Shown: positions 25,343 to 33,943 of the stretch, piece after piece | Numbering within the stretch: the first letter of the stretch is position 1 | How the letters are laid out: every line of letters begins with the position of its first letter | From: Haloferax denitrificans ATCC 35960 | Lineage (GTDB): Archaea; Halobacteriota; Halobacteria; Halobacteriales; Haloferacaceae | Assembly: GCF_000337795.1 (NCBI RefSeq) | Contig: NZ_AOLP01000011.1 | Coordinates: forward strand, 124,001 to 188,000 | Direction of reading: 5' to 3' | Length of the DNA: 64,000 nucleotides | Translations under genes and position numbers: made by a program | Notes under the pieces: generated by a model | Database searches by the model: none | What the model saw: the letters and a program-made list of their open reading frames with translations, nothing else | Told to the model about the DNA's origin: nothing

Positions 25343-26626
25343 ATGGTCTTCATCGGCGGCGCGGTCGGCTCTCTTCTCGGCCGAGCGGCGACGCTCGTGT
25401 CGCCCGCCGCGGCCGACCCGACGGTCGCCGCCCTCCTCGGCGTGGCCGTCGGCGTCCTCCTCGGGACCTGCTCGGGGCTGGTCCCCGGTCTCCACGCGAA
25501 CGCCTTCGCCCTGCTTCTCGCCGGCGTCGCGTCCGACGCGCCCGGGCCGCCCGTCGCCGTCGCGGCCGCCGTGCTCGCCGCGTCGACGGTTCACACGTTC
25601 CTCGACGTAGTGCCGGCGCTGACGCTCGGCGTGCCCGACGCCGCGCTCGCGCCGGGCGCGTTGCCGGCGCACAAACTCGTCCTCGGCGGGCGCGGCCGGG
25701 AGGCGCTTCGGCTGTCGGCGCTCGGAAGCGGCGCGGCGCTCTGTCTGGCCGTTCCGCTCGCGGTGCCGCTCACCGACGTGTTGGTCGAGGGCTACCCCGT
25801 CGTCCGCGACCGCCTGTGGCTAGTGCTCGCGGGCGTCGTCGTCGCGCTCGTCTGGACCGAACCGACCCGACGGGCCAAACTGGCGGCCTGCGTGACCATC
25901 GCCGCGTCGACAGGGCTGGGCCTCGCCGTCCTCGACCGGTCGTTCGGGGGGCCGCTCCCCGTCGGCGGCGCGTTGGCCCCGCTGTTGGCCGGGCTGTTCG
26001 GCGTGCCGGTCCTTCTGGCGGCGCGGCGGGGGTCCGGCGTTCCGCCCCAAGGCGATGCCGCGCTCGCAACGTCGCCGGGGGCGGTCGCGCGGAGCGTCGC
26101 CGCGGGGACCGGCGGCGGCGCGTTCGTCGGCTACCTTCCGGGCGTCTCGGCCGGCGTCGCCGGCACGCTCGCGCTGGCCGTCCTCCCCAGAACCGACCCC
26201 GACGAATCGACGCGGGCCTACGTCACCGCGACCAGCGCGGCCACGACGGCGACGACGGTGTTCGCGCTGTTCGCGCTCGCCGGGCTGGGGACGCCCAGAA
26301 CGGGGGCGCTCGTCGCGCTCACCGAGGCGGAACTCCCGACCGGACTCGGCCTCGCGGTGCCGGTGACAGTCGTCTCGGGGCTCTGCGGGGCGGCGTTGGT
26401 GCCGGTCGTCGGCGACCGGGCGCTCGCGGTCGTCGGGCGGCTCGACCAGCGCCGACTCGTCGCCGCCGTCTGCGCGCTCCTCGTCGCGCTCTCGTGGGCG
26501 TTCGCGGGGGTCGCCGGGGTCGCCGTTCTCGCGGTCGCCGGCGTCGTCGGTCACGTCCCCGTCCGATTCGGCTGTCGGCGCGTCCACCTGATGTGCGTTC
26601 TCATGGGGCCGCTGATACTCGGATGA
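25343..26626 (+). CDS. TctA-like membrane permease (DUF112/COG1784 type)
   Basis: 427 residues and very hydrophobic, with roughly ten or more membrane helices. The N-terminal [20 protein letters not shown] is the glycine-rich signature of tripartite tricarboxylate transporter TctA-like proteins, and the second half has a related [20 protein letters not shown]. The two signatures suggest an internal inverted or tandem duplication. TctA normally works with TctB and a periplasmic TctC, but neither is adjacent. The archaeal single-protein branch may act alone, with unknown substrate. The gene is followed closely by the zinc-finger gene, which has its own promoter. Confidence 0.78.
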   Translation: MVFIGGAVGSLLGRAATLVSPAAADPTVAALLGVAVGVLLGTCSGLVPGLHANAFALLLAGVASDAPGPPVAVAAAVLAASTVHTFLDVVPALTLGVPDAALAPGALPAHKLVLGGRGREALRLSALGSGAALCLAVPLAVPLTDVLVEGYPVVRDRLWLVLAGVVVALVWTEPTRRAKLAACVTIAASTGLGLAVLDRSFGGPLPVGGALAPLLAGLFGVPVLLAARRGSGVPPQGDAALATSPGAVARSVAAGTGGGAFVGYLPGVSAGVAGTLALAVLPRTDPDESTRAYVTATSAATTATTVFALFALAGLGTPRTGALVALTEAELPTGLGLAVPVTVVSGLCGAALVPVVGDRALAVVGRLDQRRLVAAVCALLVALSWAFAGVAGVAVLAVAGVVGHVPVRFGCRRVHLMCVLMGPLILG

Positions 26627-26679
26627 GGCGTGTCCACGCGGGCCACGGATTTCCCCCGCGGGAACCCGGAAAGACAACG

Positions 26680-26687
26680 GTTAAAAG
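26680..26687 (+). promoter_or_regulatory. TATA box of the zinc-finger / aEF1-beta operon
   Basis: GTTAAAAG, 23 bases before the ATG at 26710, inside the end of the intergenic DNA after the permease gene. It matches the rpl11 promoter core over 12 bases (GTTAAAAGTCGC) with equal spacing. Confidence 0.6.
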
Positions 26688-26709
26688 TCGCGCGCCGGTT
26701 TATGAGCGT

Positions 26710-26889
26710 ATGAGCGAGTCCGAACAGCGACACGCGCACCAGTGTGTGTCCTGTGGCATCAACATCGCCGGCATGAGCGCGGCGACGTTCAAGTGCCCCG
26801 ACTGTGGCCAGGAGATTTCGCGTTGTTCCAAGTGCCGCAAGCAGAGCAACCTCTACGAGTGCCCCGACTGCGGGTTCATGGGTCCATAA
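26710..26889 (+). CDS. 59-residue zinc-finger microprotein with four CxxC(G) motifs
   Basis: 59 residues containing four knuckles: CVSCG, CPDCG, CSKCR and CPDCG. This gives eight cysteines, enough for two zinc fingers. The length, motif order and position before the aEF1-beta gene agree with my memory of H. volcanii HVO_2753, a small zinc-finger protein with an NMR structure that affects swarming and biofilm formation. The molecular partner is not known. The start at 26710 is preferred over the upstream shadow frame because it is 23 bases after a TATA box. It is followed after two bases by aEF1-beta, so the two are co-transcribed. Confidence 0.9.
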   Translation: MSESEQRHAHQCVSCGINIAGMSAATFKCPDCGQEISRCSKCRKQSNLYECPDCGFMGP

Positions 26890-26891
26890 TC

Positions 26892-27158
26892 ATGGGAAAA
26901 GTAGCCGCCAAAATCAAGGTCATGCCGAACAGCCCCGAGCTGGACCTCGACAACCTCGAGGACGCGCTCGAAGACTCCCTGCCCGAGGGTGCGAAAATCA
27001 AGGGCTTCGAACGCGACGACGTCGCGTTCGGTCTCGTCGCCCTCCTGCCGACCGTCATCGTCCCCGACGACGCCGGTGGCACCGAGGCCGTCGAGGAAGC
27101 GTTCATCGAAGTCGAAGGCGTCGAGAGCGTCTCCGTCGAGAACGTCGGCCGTATCTGA
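26892..27158 (+). CDS. ef1b: translation elongation factor aEF1-beta
   Basis: 88 residues, the archaeal guanine-nucleotide exchange factor for EF1A. The small ferredoxin-like fold is evident from [46 protein letters not shown] and the C-terminal [15 protein letters not shown]. The length is normal for archaea. The ATG lies two bases after the zinc-finger stop, which indicates an operon and suggests the zinc-finger protein may be linked to translation. A T-run follows the stop at 27173-27177. Confidence 0.94.
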   Translation: MGKVAAKIKVMPNSPELDLDNLEDALEDSLPEGAKIKGFERDDVAFGLVALLPTVIVPDDAGGTEAVEEAFIEVEGVESVSVENVGRI

Positions 27159-27172
27159 ACTGACGACCGACC

Positions 27173-27177
27173 TTTTT
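27173..27177 (+). terminator. T5 tract after aEF1-beta
   Basis: TTTTT lies 15 bases after the stop codon, between convergent genes. Poly-T tracts alone can terminate archaeal transcription. Confidence 0.4.
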
Positions 27178-27215
27178 CGTAGGTTCGTCCCCGGAGCGAC
27201 TGCGCTCGCCCGCCG

Positions 27216-27473
27216 TCAGCGGCGCTCCATGAAGTAGACGCCGAGCACGACGCCGAACGTGAGCCCGAGCATCACGCCGATGGGCAGGGAGTTGCCGATG
27301 ACGCCCGCGATGCCGCCGAGCAGGAAGCCGATTGCCAGCCCGATGCCGAACTGCTCGGCGCTGTGGCTCGACCCCTCGTGGTCGTCGGAATCGACCATCA
27401 CGCGGTCGGTCGGTTCGGCGTAGCTCTGTCGCTGGGTGGACTCCGCGCTCAGGGAGAACGTCTCTTGGGACAT
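27216..27473 (-). CDS. small membrane protein with glycine-rich helices
   Basis: 85 residues. The first 40 are polar and Ser/Asp-rich. Two hydrophobic glycine-rich helices follow (FGIGLAIGFLLGGIAGVIG and PIGVMLGLTFGVVLGVYFM), ending ERR. The spacing of glycines resembles glycine-zipper membrane proteins. No function can be given. A TTATTG element about 25-30 bases upstream suits a leaderless start at 27473. Confidence 0.6.
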   Translation of the reverse strand: MSQETFSLSAESTQRQSYAEPTDRVMVDSDDHEGSSHSAEQFGIGLAIGFLLGGIAGVIGNSLPIGVMLGLTFGVVLGVYFMERR

Positions 27474-27592
27474 ACCTCATTATTCATCGTGCTGTTCAAT
27501 AACCCTTACTCGCGTTCCCAGTTTCCGGCAACGACCGGTTCGTGAGGGCGCACGAGGGCGCATGAGGCCGAGCCGGCGCGGAGTTCGACGGC

Positions 27593-28753
27593 TCAGAACG
27601 CCGCGTCGAACGCCCGCTGGAGGTCGGCCTTCATGTCGTCGATGTGCTCGATGCCGACGGAGACGCGAATGAGGCCGTCGGTGAGTCCGGCTTCGAGCCG
27701 TTCCTCGCGGGGGATGGCCGCGTGGGTCATCGCCGCGGGCTGTTCGATGAGGCTCTCGACGCCGCCGAGACTCTCGGCGAGCGTGAACACCTCGGTCTCC
27801 TCGACGACGGTCGAGGCCTGTTCGAGCGAGCCGTCGAGTTCGAACGAGAGCATCCCGCCGAAGTCGTCCATCTGCTCGGCCGCGAGGTCGTGTTGCGGGT
27901 GGGAGTCGAGGCCGGGGTAGAACACCTCGGAAACCGCCTCGTGGTCGTCGAGCCACGCGGCGAGTTCGCGGGCGTTGTCGCAGTGGCGATCCATCCGGAC
28001 GGGGAGCGTCTTCGTCCCGCGGAGGACGAGAAAGCAGTCGAACGGCGAGGGCGTCGCGCCGACGGAGTTCTGGTAGAAGCCGATTTCCTCGTCTAACTCC
28101 GCGTCGTCGGTGACGAGCGCGCCGCCGACGACGTCGGAGTGGCCGCCGAGGTACTTCGTCAGCGAGTGGGAGACGATGTCCGCGCCGTGGTCGAGGGGGC
28201 GCTGGAGGTACGGCGTGGCGAAGGTGTTGTCGACGGCGCAGAGCGCGTCGACCTCGTGGGCGATGTCGGCGAGCGCGCCGATGTCGTTGACGCGCATGAG
28301 GGGGTTCGTCGGCGTCTCGACCCACACGAGTTCGGTCTCCTCGCGGACGGCGTCGCGGACGGCGTCGTGGTCGGTGGTGTCGACGAAGTCGAACTCGAGG
28401 TCGAACTTCTCGTACACCTGCGTGAAGATGCGGTGGGTGCCGCCGTAGACGTCGTTGCCGGCGACGACGTGGTCGCCCGCTTCGAGGAGGTTGAGCACGG
28501 TGTTTATCGACCCCATTCCCGAGGCGAAGGCGCGGCCGTGCGAGCCGTGTTCGAGCGCCGCGAGGTTCGATTCGAGGTCGGTTCGCGTCGGGTTGCCCGT
28601 GCGGGAGTACTCGTAGCCGCGGTGGTCGCCCGGTCCGTCTTGGGCGTACGTCGAGTTCGCGTAGATGGGCGTCATGAGCGCGCCCGTCTCCTCGTCGGGC
28701 TCCTGTCCCGCGTGGATGGCGCGCGTCTCGATGCGCCGCTCGTCTTCGGACAT
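27593..28753 (-). CDS. cystathionine gamma-synthase / gamma-lyase (Cys/Met metabolism PLP enzyme)
   Basis: 386 residues, fold-type I PLP enzyme. The PLP lysine is K200 in [17 protein letters not shown]. Other marks: [33 protein letters not shown], and [11 protein letters not shown] at the end. This family interconverts cystathionine, homocysteine and cysteine. Sequence alone does not separate synthase from lyase. The start at 28753 ([17 protein letters not shown]) fits the family; the longer frame crosses the rpl21e promoter. A GGTTAAG-like box lies upstream. It is not adjacent to the methionine synthase genes but is within 5 kb. Confidence 0.9.
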   Translation of the reverse strand: MSEDERRIETRAIHAGQEPDEETGALMTPIYANSTYAQDGPGDHRGYEYSRTGNPTRTDLESNLAALEHGSHGRAFASGMGSINTVLNLLEAGDHVVAGNDVYGGTHRIFTQVYEKFDLEFDFVDTTDHDAVRDAVREETELVWVETPTNPLMRVNDIGALADIAHEVDALCAVDNTFATPYLQRPLDHGADIVSHSLTKYLGGHSDVVGGALVTDDAELDEEIGFYQNSVGATPSPFDCFLVLRGTKTLPVRMDRHCDNARELAAWLDDHEAVSEVFYPGLDSHPQHDLAAEQMDDFGGMLSFELDGSLEQASTVVEETEVFTLAESLGGVESLIEQPAAMTHAAIPREERLEAGLTDGLIRVSVGIEHIDDMKADLQRAFDAAF

Positions 28754-28840
28754 ACGAGAATCGCCGCGCCGACTCGGGTTAAGTCCGTCCCTCCCGCGCG
28801 ACCACGCGGGAGACACACACGCGCGGTTCGTAACGTGCAA

Positions 28841-28848
28841 TTTATAAT
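28841..28848 (+). promoter_or_regulatory. TATA box of the eL21-RpoF operon
   Basis: TTTATAAT starts 36 bases before the rpl21e ATG at 28877, giving a leader of only a few bases. An in-frame ATG at 28847 overlaps this box and so is unlikely to be the true start. Confidence 0.6.
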
Positions 28849-28876
28849 GGCGACGCAAGTATTCGTTCTCACGACT

Positions 28877-29167
28877 ATGCCGAGCTCCAACGGTCCGATG
28901 AAGGGGACGCGAGGAAAGCTCTCGAACAAGCCGCGCGAGCGCGGCACTTCGCCGCCGCAGCGCGCTATCGCGGAATTCGAGGAGGGCCAGAAGGTCCACC
29001 TCAACATCGACCCGAGCGTCCGCGAGGGTCGTTTCCACCCGCGCTTCAACGGTCTCACCGGTGAAGTCACCGGGAAGCAGGGCCGCGCGTTCAAGGTCCA
29101 GATTAACGACGGCGGCAAAGAGAAGACGGTCATCGTCCGTCCCGCTCACCTGCGCGCCCAGCAGTAA
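28877..29167 (+). CDS. rpl21e: 50S ribosomal protein eL21
   Basis: 96 residues, a large-subunit protein absent from bacteria. Typical sequence: [19 protein letters not shown] near the start, [20 protein letters not shown] in the middle, and RPAHLRAQQ at the end. The ATG at 28877 is chosen over an in-frame ATG ten codons upstream that falls inside the TATA box. It starts the conserved archaeal run eL21-RpoF-DUF655-KsgA. Confidence 0.96.
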   Translation: MPSSNGPMKGTRGKLSNKPRERGTSPPQRAIAEFEEGQKVHLNIDPSVREGRFHPRFNGLTGEVTGKQGRAFKVQINDGGKEKTVIVRPAHLRAQQ

Positions 29168-29170
29168 GCG

Positions 29171-29527
29171 ATGACCATCTTCAAAGAAAAGCTCGACGAG
29201 GAGTATCTGACGACCTCCGAGGTCAAGGAACTGCTCGCCGAGGTTGAGGCGGAACGCGCCGCCGACGAAGAGCGCGAGATGCGCTACGAACTGGCCCGTG
29301 CGATAGAACACGTCAACCGGTTCGCCCACCTCGACCCCGAGGAGTCTCGCGAACTCGTCGAGGAGCTCGCCGAGCTCGAGAAGGTCGACGGTCCGACCGC
29401 CATCAAAATCGCGGACCTCCTCCCGCAGTCGCGCGACGAACTCCGCGCGGTGTTCGCCCAACAGCGCTACGCGCTCTCGGGCGACGAACTCGACGAAATC
29501 CTCAACGTCGTCGCGAAGTACGTCTGA
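29171..29527 (+). CDS. rpoF: DNA-directed RNA polymerase subunit F (Rpo4)
   Basis: 118 residues, the archaeal Rpb4 counterpart that forms the polymerase stalk with RpoE. The family pattern is present: EYLTTSEVKELLAEVEAERA, ELARAIEHVNRFAHLDPEESRELV, and the C-terminal LSGDELDEILNVVAKYV. It follows rpl21e after three bases, the normal archaeal arrangement. Confidence 0.94.
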   Translation: MTIFKEKLDEEYLTTSEVKELLAEVEAERAADEEREMRYELARAIEHVNRFAHLDPEESRELVEELAELEKVDGPTAIKIADLLPQSRDELRAVFAQQRYALSGDELDEILNVVAKYV

Positions 29528-29548
29528 CCGCGCGACAGCGCGGCCAAC

Positions 29549-29558
29549 TATTTAAATA
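29549..29558 (+). promoter_or_regulatory. TATA box of the DUF655 gene
   Basis: TATTTAAATA is a perfect 10-base palindrome and one of the strongest TATA elements in the window. Its centre is 27 bases before the ATG at 29581, predicting a leaderless transcript and an internal promoter within the eL21-KsgA cluster. Confidence 0.65.
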
Positions 29559-29580
29559 TCGGCTCGCCGTAACTACTGGT

Positions 29581-30174
29581 ATGACACGTACGGAGAGCGG
29601 TGACGCCGACGCCACGACCGAGTACGTCGTCGTACTCGACGTACTCCGCCACGGGCGTCAGGGAGACGACCGACGGCGCTTCGACGCGGCACCCATCGCG
29701 TACGCGCTCGGAGAGTCGGACTTCCGTCTCCTCGAGTTGACCCTCGTCGAAGACGCCGACGTGAGCATCGGCGACCGACTCGTCGTCTCGCCGGTCGCCG
29801 ACCGCGAGCTGATTCAGTCCGTCGAAGAACTCTCGTACGGCGACCTCTCGAACACGGCGACGGCCGAAGTCGACTACGTCGTCGAGGACATCGTCGAGGC
29901 CGACGAAACGCGGTTCGTCGACTTCTACAACGACGCACAGCCCATCACGTTGCGGCTCCACCAGCTCAACTTGCTCCCCGGCATCGGCAAGAAGCTCCGC
30001 GACAAGATTCTCGAATCGCGCAAGCGACAGGGGCCGTTCGAGTCGTTCGAGGACCTCGAAGAGCGCGTCTCCGGGCTCCACCGCCCGAGGGAGGTCATCG
30101 TCGAGCGCATCCTCGACGAACTCCGCGACAACGACGTGAAGTACAAGACGTTCGTCGGACGCGACGGGCAGTAG
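29581..30174 (+). CDS. DUF655 family RNA/DNA-binding protein
   Basis: 197 residues. An N-terminal OB-like region (TTEYVVVLDVLRHGRQGDD and on, about residues 12-100) is followed by a helix-hairpin-helix segment, LLPGIGKKLRDKILESRKRQGP, near residues 137-158. The family is archaea-wide and nearly always lies between RpoF and KsgA, which suggests a role in RNA processing or translation. The exact activity is unknown. Coupling to KsgA is loose, with a 42-base gap. Confidence 0.88.
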   Translation: MTRTESGDADATTEYVVVLDVLRHGRQGDDRRRFDAAPIAYALGESDFRLLELTLVEDADVSIGDRLVVSPVADRELIQSVEELSYGDLSNTATAEVDYVVEDIVEADETRFVDFYNDAQPITLRLHQLNLLPGIGKKLRDKILESRKRQGPFESFEDLEERVSGLHRPREVIVERILDELRDNDVKYKTFVGRDGQ

Positions 30175-30216
30175 CGGAACGGGACTTTTACCCGCTCCCG
30201 CACGATACCTCTCCCA

Positions 30217-31080
30217 ATGACGAGCGACGGTAGCGAACAGGGCCGCGGGACCGCCGCGCGCGACCCGGACGCCCTCATCCGGCGGGCGGGCGCTCGCGGG
30301 AACCCGGACCACGACCAGCACTTCCTCGTCGACGACCGCGTCGTCGACCGAATCCCGACGTATCTCCCCGAGGACGCGGACCGCTCGCACGTCCTCGAAA
30401 TCGGCGGCGGGCCGGGCGTCCTCACGGACCGACTGCTCGGCGTCGCCGACCGCGTGACCGTCGTCGAACAGGACCGAACGTTCGCAGAACACCTGCGCCG
30501 CGAGTTCGCCGACGAGGTCGAGTCGGGGCGGCTCACGGTCGTCGAGGGCGACGCGCTCGACGTCGACCTGCCCGAGTTCACGGCGTGCGTCTCGAACCTC
30601 CCGTACGGCATCTCCTCGGAGATTTCGTTCCGCCTGCTTCCCCGAGGCAAGCCGCTCGTGTTGATGTTCCAAAAGGAGTTCGGCGAGCGGATGGCCGCCG
30701 AGGCGGGCACCTCGGAGTACGGTCGCCTCTCGGTGAGCACCCAGCACTACGGCGACGTGGAGGTCTGCGAGCACGTCCCCCGCGAGGCGTTCGACCCCAA
30801 GCCCGCGGTCCAGAGCGTCGTCGTCCGCATCACGCCGCGCGACCCGGACTACGAGGTCGACGACGAGGCGTTCTTCCTCGACTTCGTGAAGGCGCTTTTC
30901 ACCCAGCGGCGCAAGACCATCAGAAACGGCATCCGCAACACGGCGCACATCTCCGGGCTGTCGGACCCCGAGGCCGTCGTCGAGGCCGCGGACGAAGACG
31001 TCCTCCGAAAGCGCGCCGGCAACATGGCTCCCGCGGAGTTCGCCGAGCTCGCGCAACTCGCCGCGTCGGTCGGCCTGTAA
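30217..31080 (+). CDS. ksgA: 16S rRNA dimethyladenosine transferase KsgA/RsmA (Dim1)
   Basis: 287 residues. It dimethylates two adjacent adenines in the 3' hairpin of 16S rRNA. SAM-binding motifs: VLEIGGGPGVLTDRLL (motif I), EQDR, EGDALDVDL, and the catalytic NLPYGIS (motif IV). The C-terminal domain contains KALFTQRRKTIRNGIRN. The first 25 residues are a polar extension. ACTTTTACC lies about 32 bases before the start and may be a TATA box. Confidence 0.95.
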   Translation: MTSDGSEQGRGTAARDPDALIRRAGARGNPDHDQHFLVDDRVVDRIPTYLPEDADRSHVLEIGGGPGVLTDRLLGVADRVTVVEQDRTFAEHLRREFADEVESGRLTVVEGDALDVDLPEFTACVSNLPYGISSEISFRLLPRGKPLVLMFQKEFGERMAAEAGTSEYGRLSVSTQHYGDVEVCEHVPREAFDPKPAVQSVVVRITPRDPDYEVDDEAFFLDFVKALFTQRRKTIRNGIRNTAHISGLSDPEAVVEAADEDVLRKRAGNMAPAEFAELAQLAASVGL

Positions 31081-31083
31081 TCC

Positions 31084-32283
31084 ATGACGGTCCCCGCACC
31101 CGCACTCGCCGCGGCGCTCCTCCGCCTCGCCTCGACGGGAACGCCCCTCCAGAGCGACGCCATCCTCGACATCGCGTCGCTGTTCCCGACGTTCGAACTC
31201 CGCGTCGCCGCGAGCGTCCTCGTGACCGTCGCCGTCGTCGCCGTCTGGCGGCTCGGCGCGCGCCTCCACGACAAGGAGGTCGAGGCCGTCTCGATGCCGG
31301 TGTGGCATCTCTCGGTGACGGTCCTCCGTCTCGTCGTCGTCGCCGGCGGCGGGGCGTTCGTCTTCGCGCTCTGGTCGCTGTCGGGCGACATCGGCACGAT
31401 TTCGGCGCAGTACGACGTCAACCGGCAGACGTTCGTCCGCATCGCGCTGTCGGCGGCGTTCGTCGTCGGCGCGTACGTCCTCACGAGCGTCCTCGGCCGG
31501 TTCATCGGCGAGATTGCGAGCACGCGCCCGGAGATTTCGGACCACCAGCGCGAAATCATCTACCGCATCGCGCAGGTGACGACCTACCTCGCGACGCTCG
31601 CGGTCATCCTCGGCATCTGGCGGGCCGACCTCGGCGGCTTCCTCGTCGGCGCTGGCTTCCTCGGCATCGTGGTCGGGATGGCGGCGAGACAGACCCTCGG
31701 CGCGCTCATCGCGGGCTTCGTCATCATGTTCTCCCGGCCGTTCGAAATCGGCGACTGGGTCGAGGTCGGCGACCACGAGGGCATCGTCACCGAAATCACG
31801 GTCGTGAACACGCGCATCCAGACGTTCGACGGCGAGTTCGTGATGATTCCGAACGACGTGGTGAGTTCGGAGAGCCTCGTCAACCGGAGCCGAAAGGGGC
31901 GACTCCGCCTCGACATCGAGGTCGGTGTCGACTACGACGCCGACATCGACCGCGCCGCCGAGGTGGCACAGGCGGCCGTCGAAGACCTCGACGAGGTGCT
32001 TTCGGTGCCGAAGCCGCAGGTCGTCGCCAAGCGGTTCGACGACTCGGCGGTCGTTCTCGGGGTGCGCCCGTGGATAGACCGCCCGAGCGCCCGCCGGTGG
32101 TGGCGCGCGCGGACGGCGACTATTTCGGCCGTCAGCGAGGCGTTCGACGAGGAGGGAATCACCATTCCGTTCCCCCAGCGCGCGCTGTCCGAGCGCGACC
32201 CCTCGGGTCCGATTCCACTCACCGACTCGCGGCCCGAAGCGAGTCCCGAAGCCGACGGCGGCGTCGAGGAGGCCGACGAATGA
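31084..32283 (+). CDS. MscS-family mechanosensitive ion channel
   Basis: 399 residues. Three or four membrane helices lie in the first 200 residues (for example ASVLVTVAVVAVWRL and FVVGAYVLTSVLG). The pore and beta domain follow: QTLGALIAGFVIMFSRPFEIGDWVEVGDHEGIV, then VVNTRIQTFDGEFVMIPNDVV. The C-terminus is acidic. MscS channels release solutes on hypo-osmotic shock, relevant for a halophile. It starts four bases after ksgA and shares ATGA with the methyltransferase that follows, so it lies in the same operon. Confidence 0.9.
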   Translation: MTVPAPALAAALLRLASTGTPLQSDAILDIASLFPTFELRVAASVLVTVAVVAVWRLGARLHDKEVEAVSMPVWHLSVTVLRLVVVAGGGAFVFALWSLSGDIGTISAQYDVNRQTFVRIALSAAFVVGAYVLTSVLGRFIGEIASTRPEISDHQREIIYRIAQVTTYLATLAVILGIWRADLGGFLVGAGFLGIVVGMAARQTLGALIAGFVIMFSRPFEIGDWVEVGDHEGIVTEITVVNTRIQTFDGEFVMIPNDVVSSESLVNRSRKGRLRLDIEVGVDYDADIDRAAEVAQAAVEDLDEVLSVPKPQVVAKRFDDSAVVLGVRPWIDRPSARRWWRARTATISAVSEAFDEEGITIPFPQRALSERDPSGPIPLTDSRPEASPEADGGVEEADE

Positions 32284-32876
32284 CCGACCTCGCCGAACGC
32301 CGCGGGATGAACACCTCGGTCTACCAGCCCGCGGAGGACTCCGGCCTGCTCGCGCAGGCCGCGGTCGGCCGCGTCTCGGGGCGCGTCCTCGAAGTCGGCA
32401 CCGGCTCGGGCTGGGTCGCAGAACGGCTCGCGACGAAGACCGACGCCGACGTGGTCGCCAGCGACCTCAACCCCCACGCCTGCCGGCAGGCCGCCGAGCG
32501 CGCCGCCGCCCTCCGTGCCGACGGCCACCGAGGATTCGAAGTCGTCCGCGGGAGCCTCGTCGAACCGTTCCGCGACGACGCCTTCGACGCGGTGGCGTTC
32601 AACCCGCCGTACCTCCCCGAGGACCTCGAAGCCGCGCGCGACGACTGGATGGAGGTCGCGCTCACCGGCGGCGAGGACGGCCGCGAAATCATCGACCCCT
32701 TCCTCGACACGGTCGGGCGCGTCCTCAAACCGGGCGGCACCGTCTTCCTCCTCGTGAGTAGCTTCACCGGCTACGACGAGGTGCTCGCGCGCGCCGAGGC
32801 GAACGGCTTCGGCCACGAAGTCGTCGTGCAGGAGTCGTACCCCTACGAGACGCTCACGGTACTCGCGCTAGAATAA
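32280..32876 (+). CDS. HemK2/Mtq2-like N5-glutamine (protein) methyltransferase
   Basis: 198 residues. Class I SAM methyltransferase with VLEVGTGSGWVAERLA (motif I) and the catalytic NPPYLPED (motif IV). NPPY enzymes methylate Gln or adenine. The short archaeal type, with no N-terminal domain, resembles eukaryotic HemK2/Mtq2, which modifies the GGQ of release factor 1 with Trm112. That substrate is inferred here. The start overlaps the MscS stop (ATGA). Confidence 0.85.
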   Translation: MTDLAERRGMNTSVYQPAEDSGLLAQAAVGRVSGRVLEVGTGSGWVAERLATKTDADVVASDLNPHACRQAAERAAALRADGHRGFEVVRGSLVEPFRDDAFDAVAFNPPYLPEDLEAARDDWMEVALTGGEDGREIIDPFLDTVGRVLKPGGTVFLLVSSFTGYDEVLARAEANGFGHEVVVQESYPYETLTVLALE

Positions 32877-32902
32877 CCAATGCGCATATGTTGATACAGG
32901 AA

Positions 32903-32910
32903 ATATTATA
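32903..32910 (+). promoter_or_regulatory. TATA box of the methionine synthase pair
   Basis: ATATTATA is centred about 29 bases before the ATG at 32936. The GGAG at 32930-32933 is too close to act as a Shine-Dalgarno, so a leaderless start is likely. Confidence 0.55.
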
Positions 32911-32935
32911 CACCGTCATTTCTTAGCCAGGAGTG

Positions 32936-33943
32936 ATGACTGAACTCGTCTCGACGACACCGGGACTGTATCCCCTCCCGGATTGGGCGAAACAGGAGCT
33001 TTCGGACCTCAAGGGCCACCAGAAACACGACCTCATCTCCGGTAACGAGGGCGCAGACATCGTGGGCGCGTACGATCGCGCCCGCGAGGAGGTCGTCTCC
33101 GAGCAGACCGATGCCGGCCTCGACCGCGTCGTCGAGGGGCAACTCCGCTGGGACGACATGCTCGCGCACCCGCTTACGGTCCACGAGAACGTCGAGACCG
33201 GCGGCATCGTCCGCTACTACGACAACAACAACTTCTACCGCGACCCGCAGGTCCGCGGCGAACTCACCTTCTCCGGCGACGTCGCGGCCGAGCTCGACGC
33301 CACCGCCGACCTCCTCGGCGACGAGTCGCTACAGGCGGTCCTCCCCGGTCCGTACTCGCTTTCGGACCTCGCCACCGACGAGCACTACGGCGACGAGGCC
33401 GACTTCCTCGACGCCGTCAGCGAGTTCCTCGCGGGCGAGGTCGACGCCTTCCCCGACCACGAGACGCTGTTCCTCCTCGAACCCTCGCTCGTGTTCTCGC
33501 CGCCGGGCGAGGACGTCGACGAGCGCGTCCCCGAGGCCATCTCGGCCGTCTCCGACGCGACCGACGCCGACGTGGTCGTCCACACCTACTGGGGCGCGCT
33601 CGACGAGAAGGTCTACGCGCACCTCATGGACGCCGACGTGGACGCCATCGGCTTCGACTTCGTCGCCGGCGACCGCGACCAGACGCTCTACAACGTCAAC
33701 GAGTACGGCACGAAAGACGACATCGCCCTGGGCCTCGTCGACGGCCAGAACACGCTGGTCGAAGACCCCGAGACGGTCCGCGAGCGCGTCGAGTGGACCC
33801 TCGACAACGTCCAGAGCCAGACGTTCGACACCGCCTACGTGACCTCCAACACCGAACTGTTCTACCTGCCGGAGAACCGCGCGACGGAGAAACTCGCCGC
33901 TCTCGCGGCCGCCACCGAGGACGAACTGGAGGTGGAAGCATGA
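32936..33943 (+). CDS. MetE-like protein 1 (methionine synthase family, no zinc-cysteine motif)
   Basis: 335 residues, a TIM-barrel related to cobalamin-independent methionine synthase. Family features: TTPGLYPLPDWAKQEL, GQLRWDDM, LPGPYSLSDLA and VVHTYWGALDEK. In active MetE the zinc site reads H-x-C; here it is HTY, and no later Cys pair is seen, so it may not bind zinc. It resembles the N-terminal half of bacterial MetE and may partner the following protein. A GTG at 32933 is an alternative start. It overlaps the second gene by four bases (ATGA). Confidence 0.83.
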   Translation: MTELVSTTPGLYPLPDWAKQELSDLKGHQKHDLISGNEGADIVGAYDRAREEVVSEQTDAGLDRVVEGQLRWDDMLAHPLTVHENVETGGIVRYYDNNNFYRDPQVRGELTFSGDVAAELDATADLLGDESLQAVLPGPYSLSDLATDEHYGDEADFLDAVSEFLAGEVDAFPDHETLFLLEPSLVFSPPGEDVDERVPEAISAVSDATDADVVVHTYWGALDEKVYAHLMDADVDAIGFDFVAGDRDQTLYNVNEYGTKDDIALGLVDGQNTLVEDPETVRERVEWTLDNVQSQTFDTAYVTSNTELFYLPENRATEKLAALAAATEDELEVEA

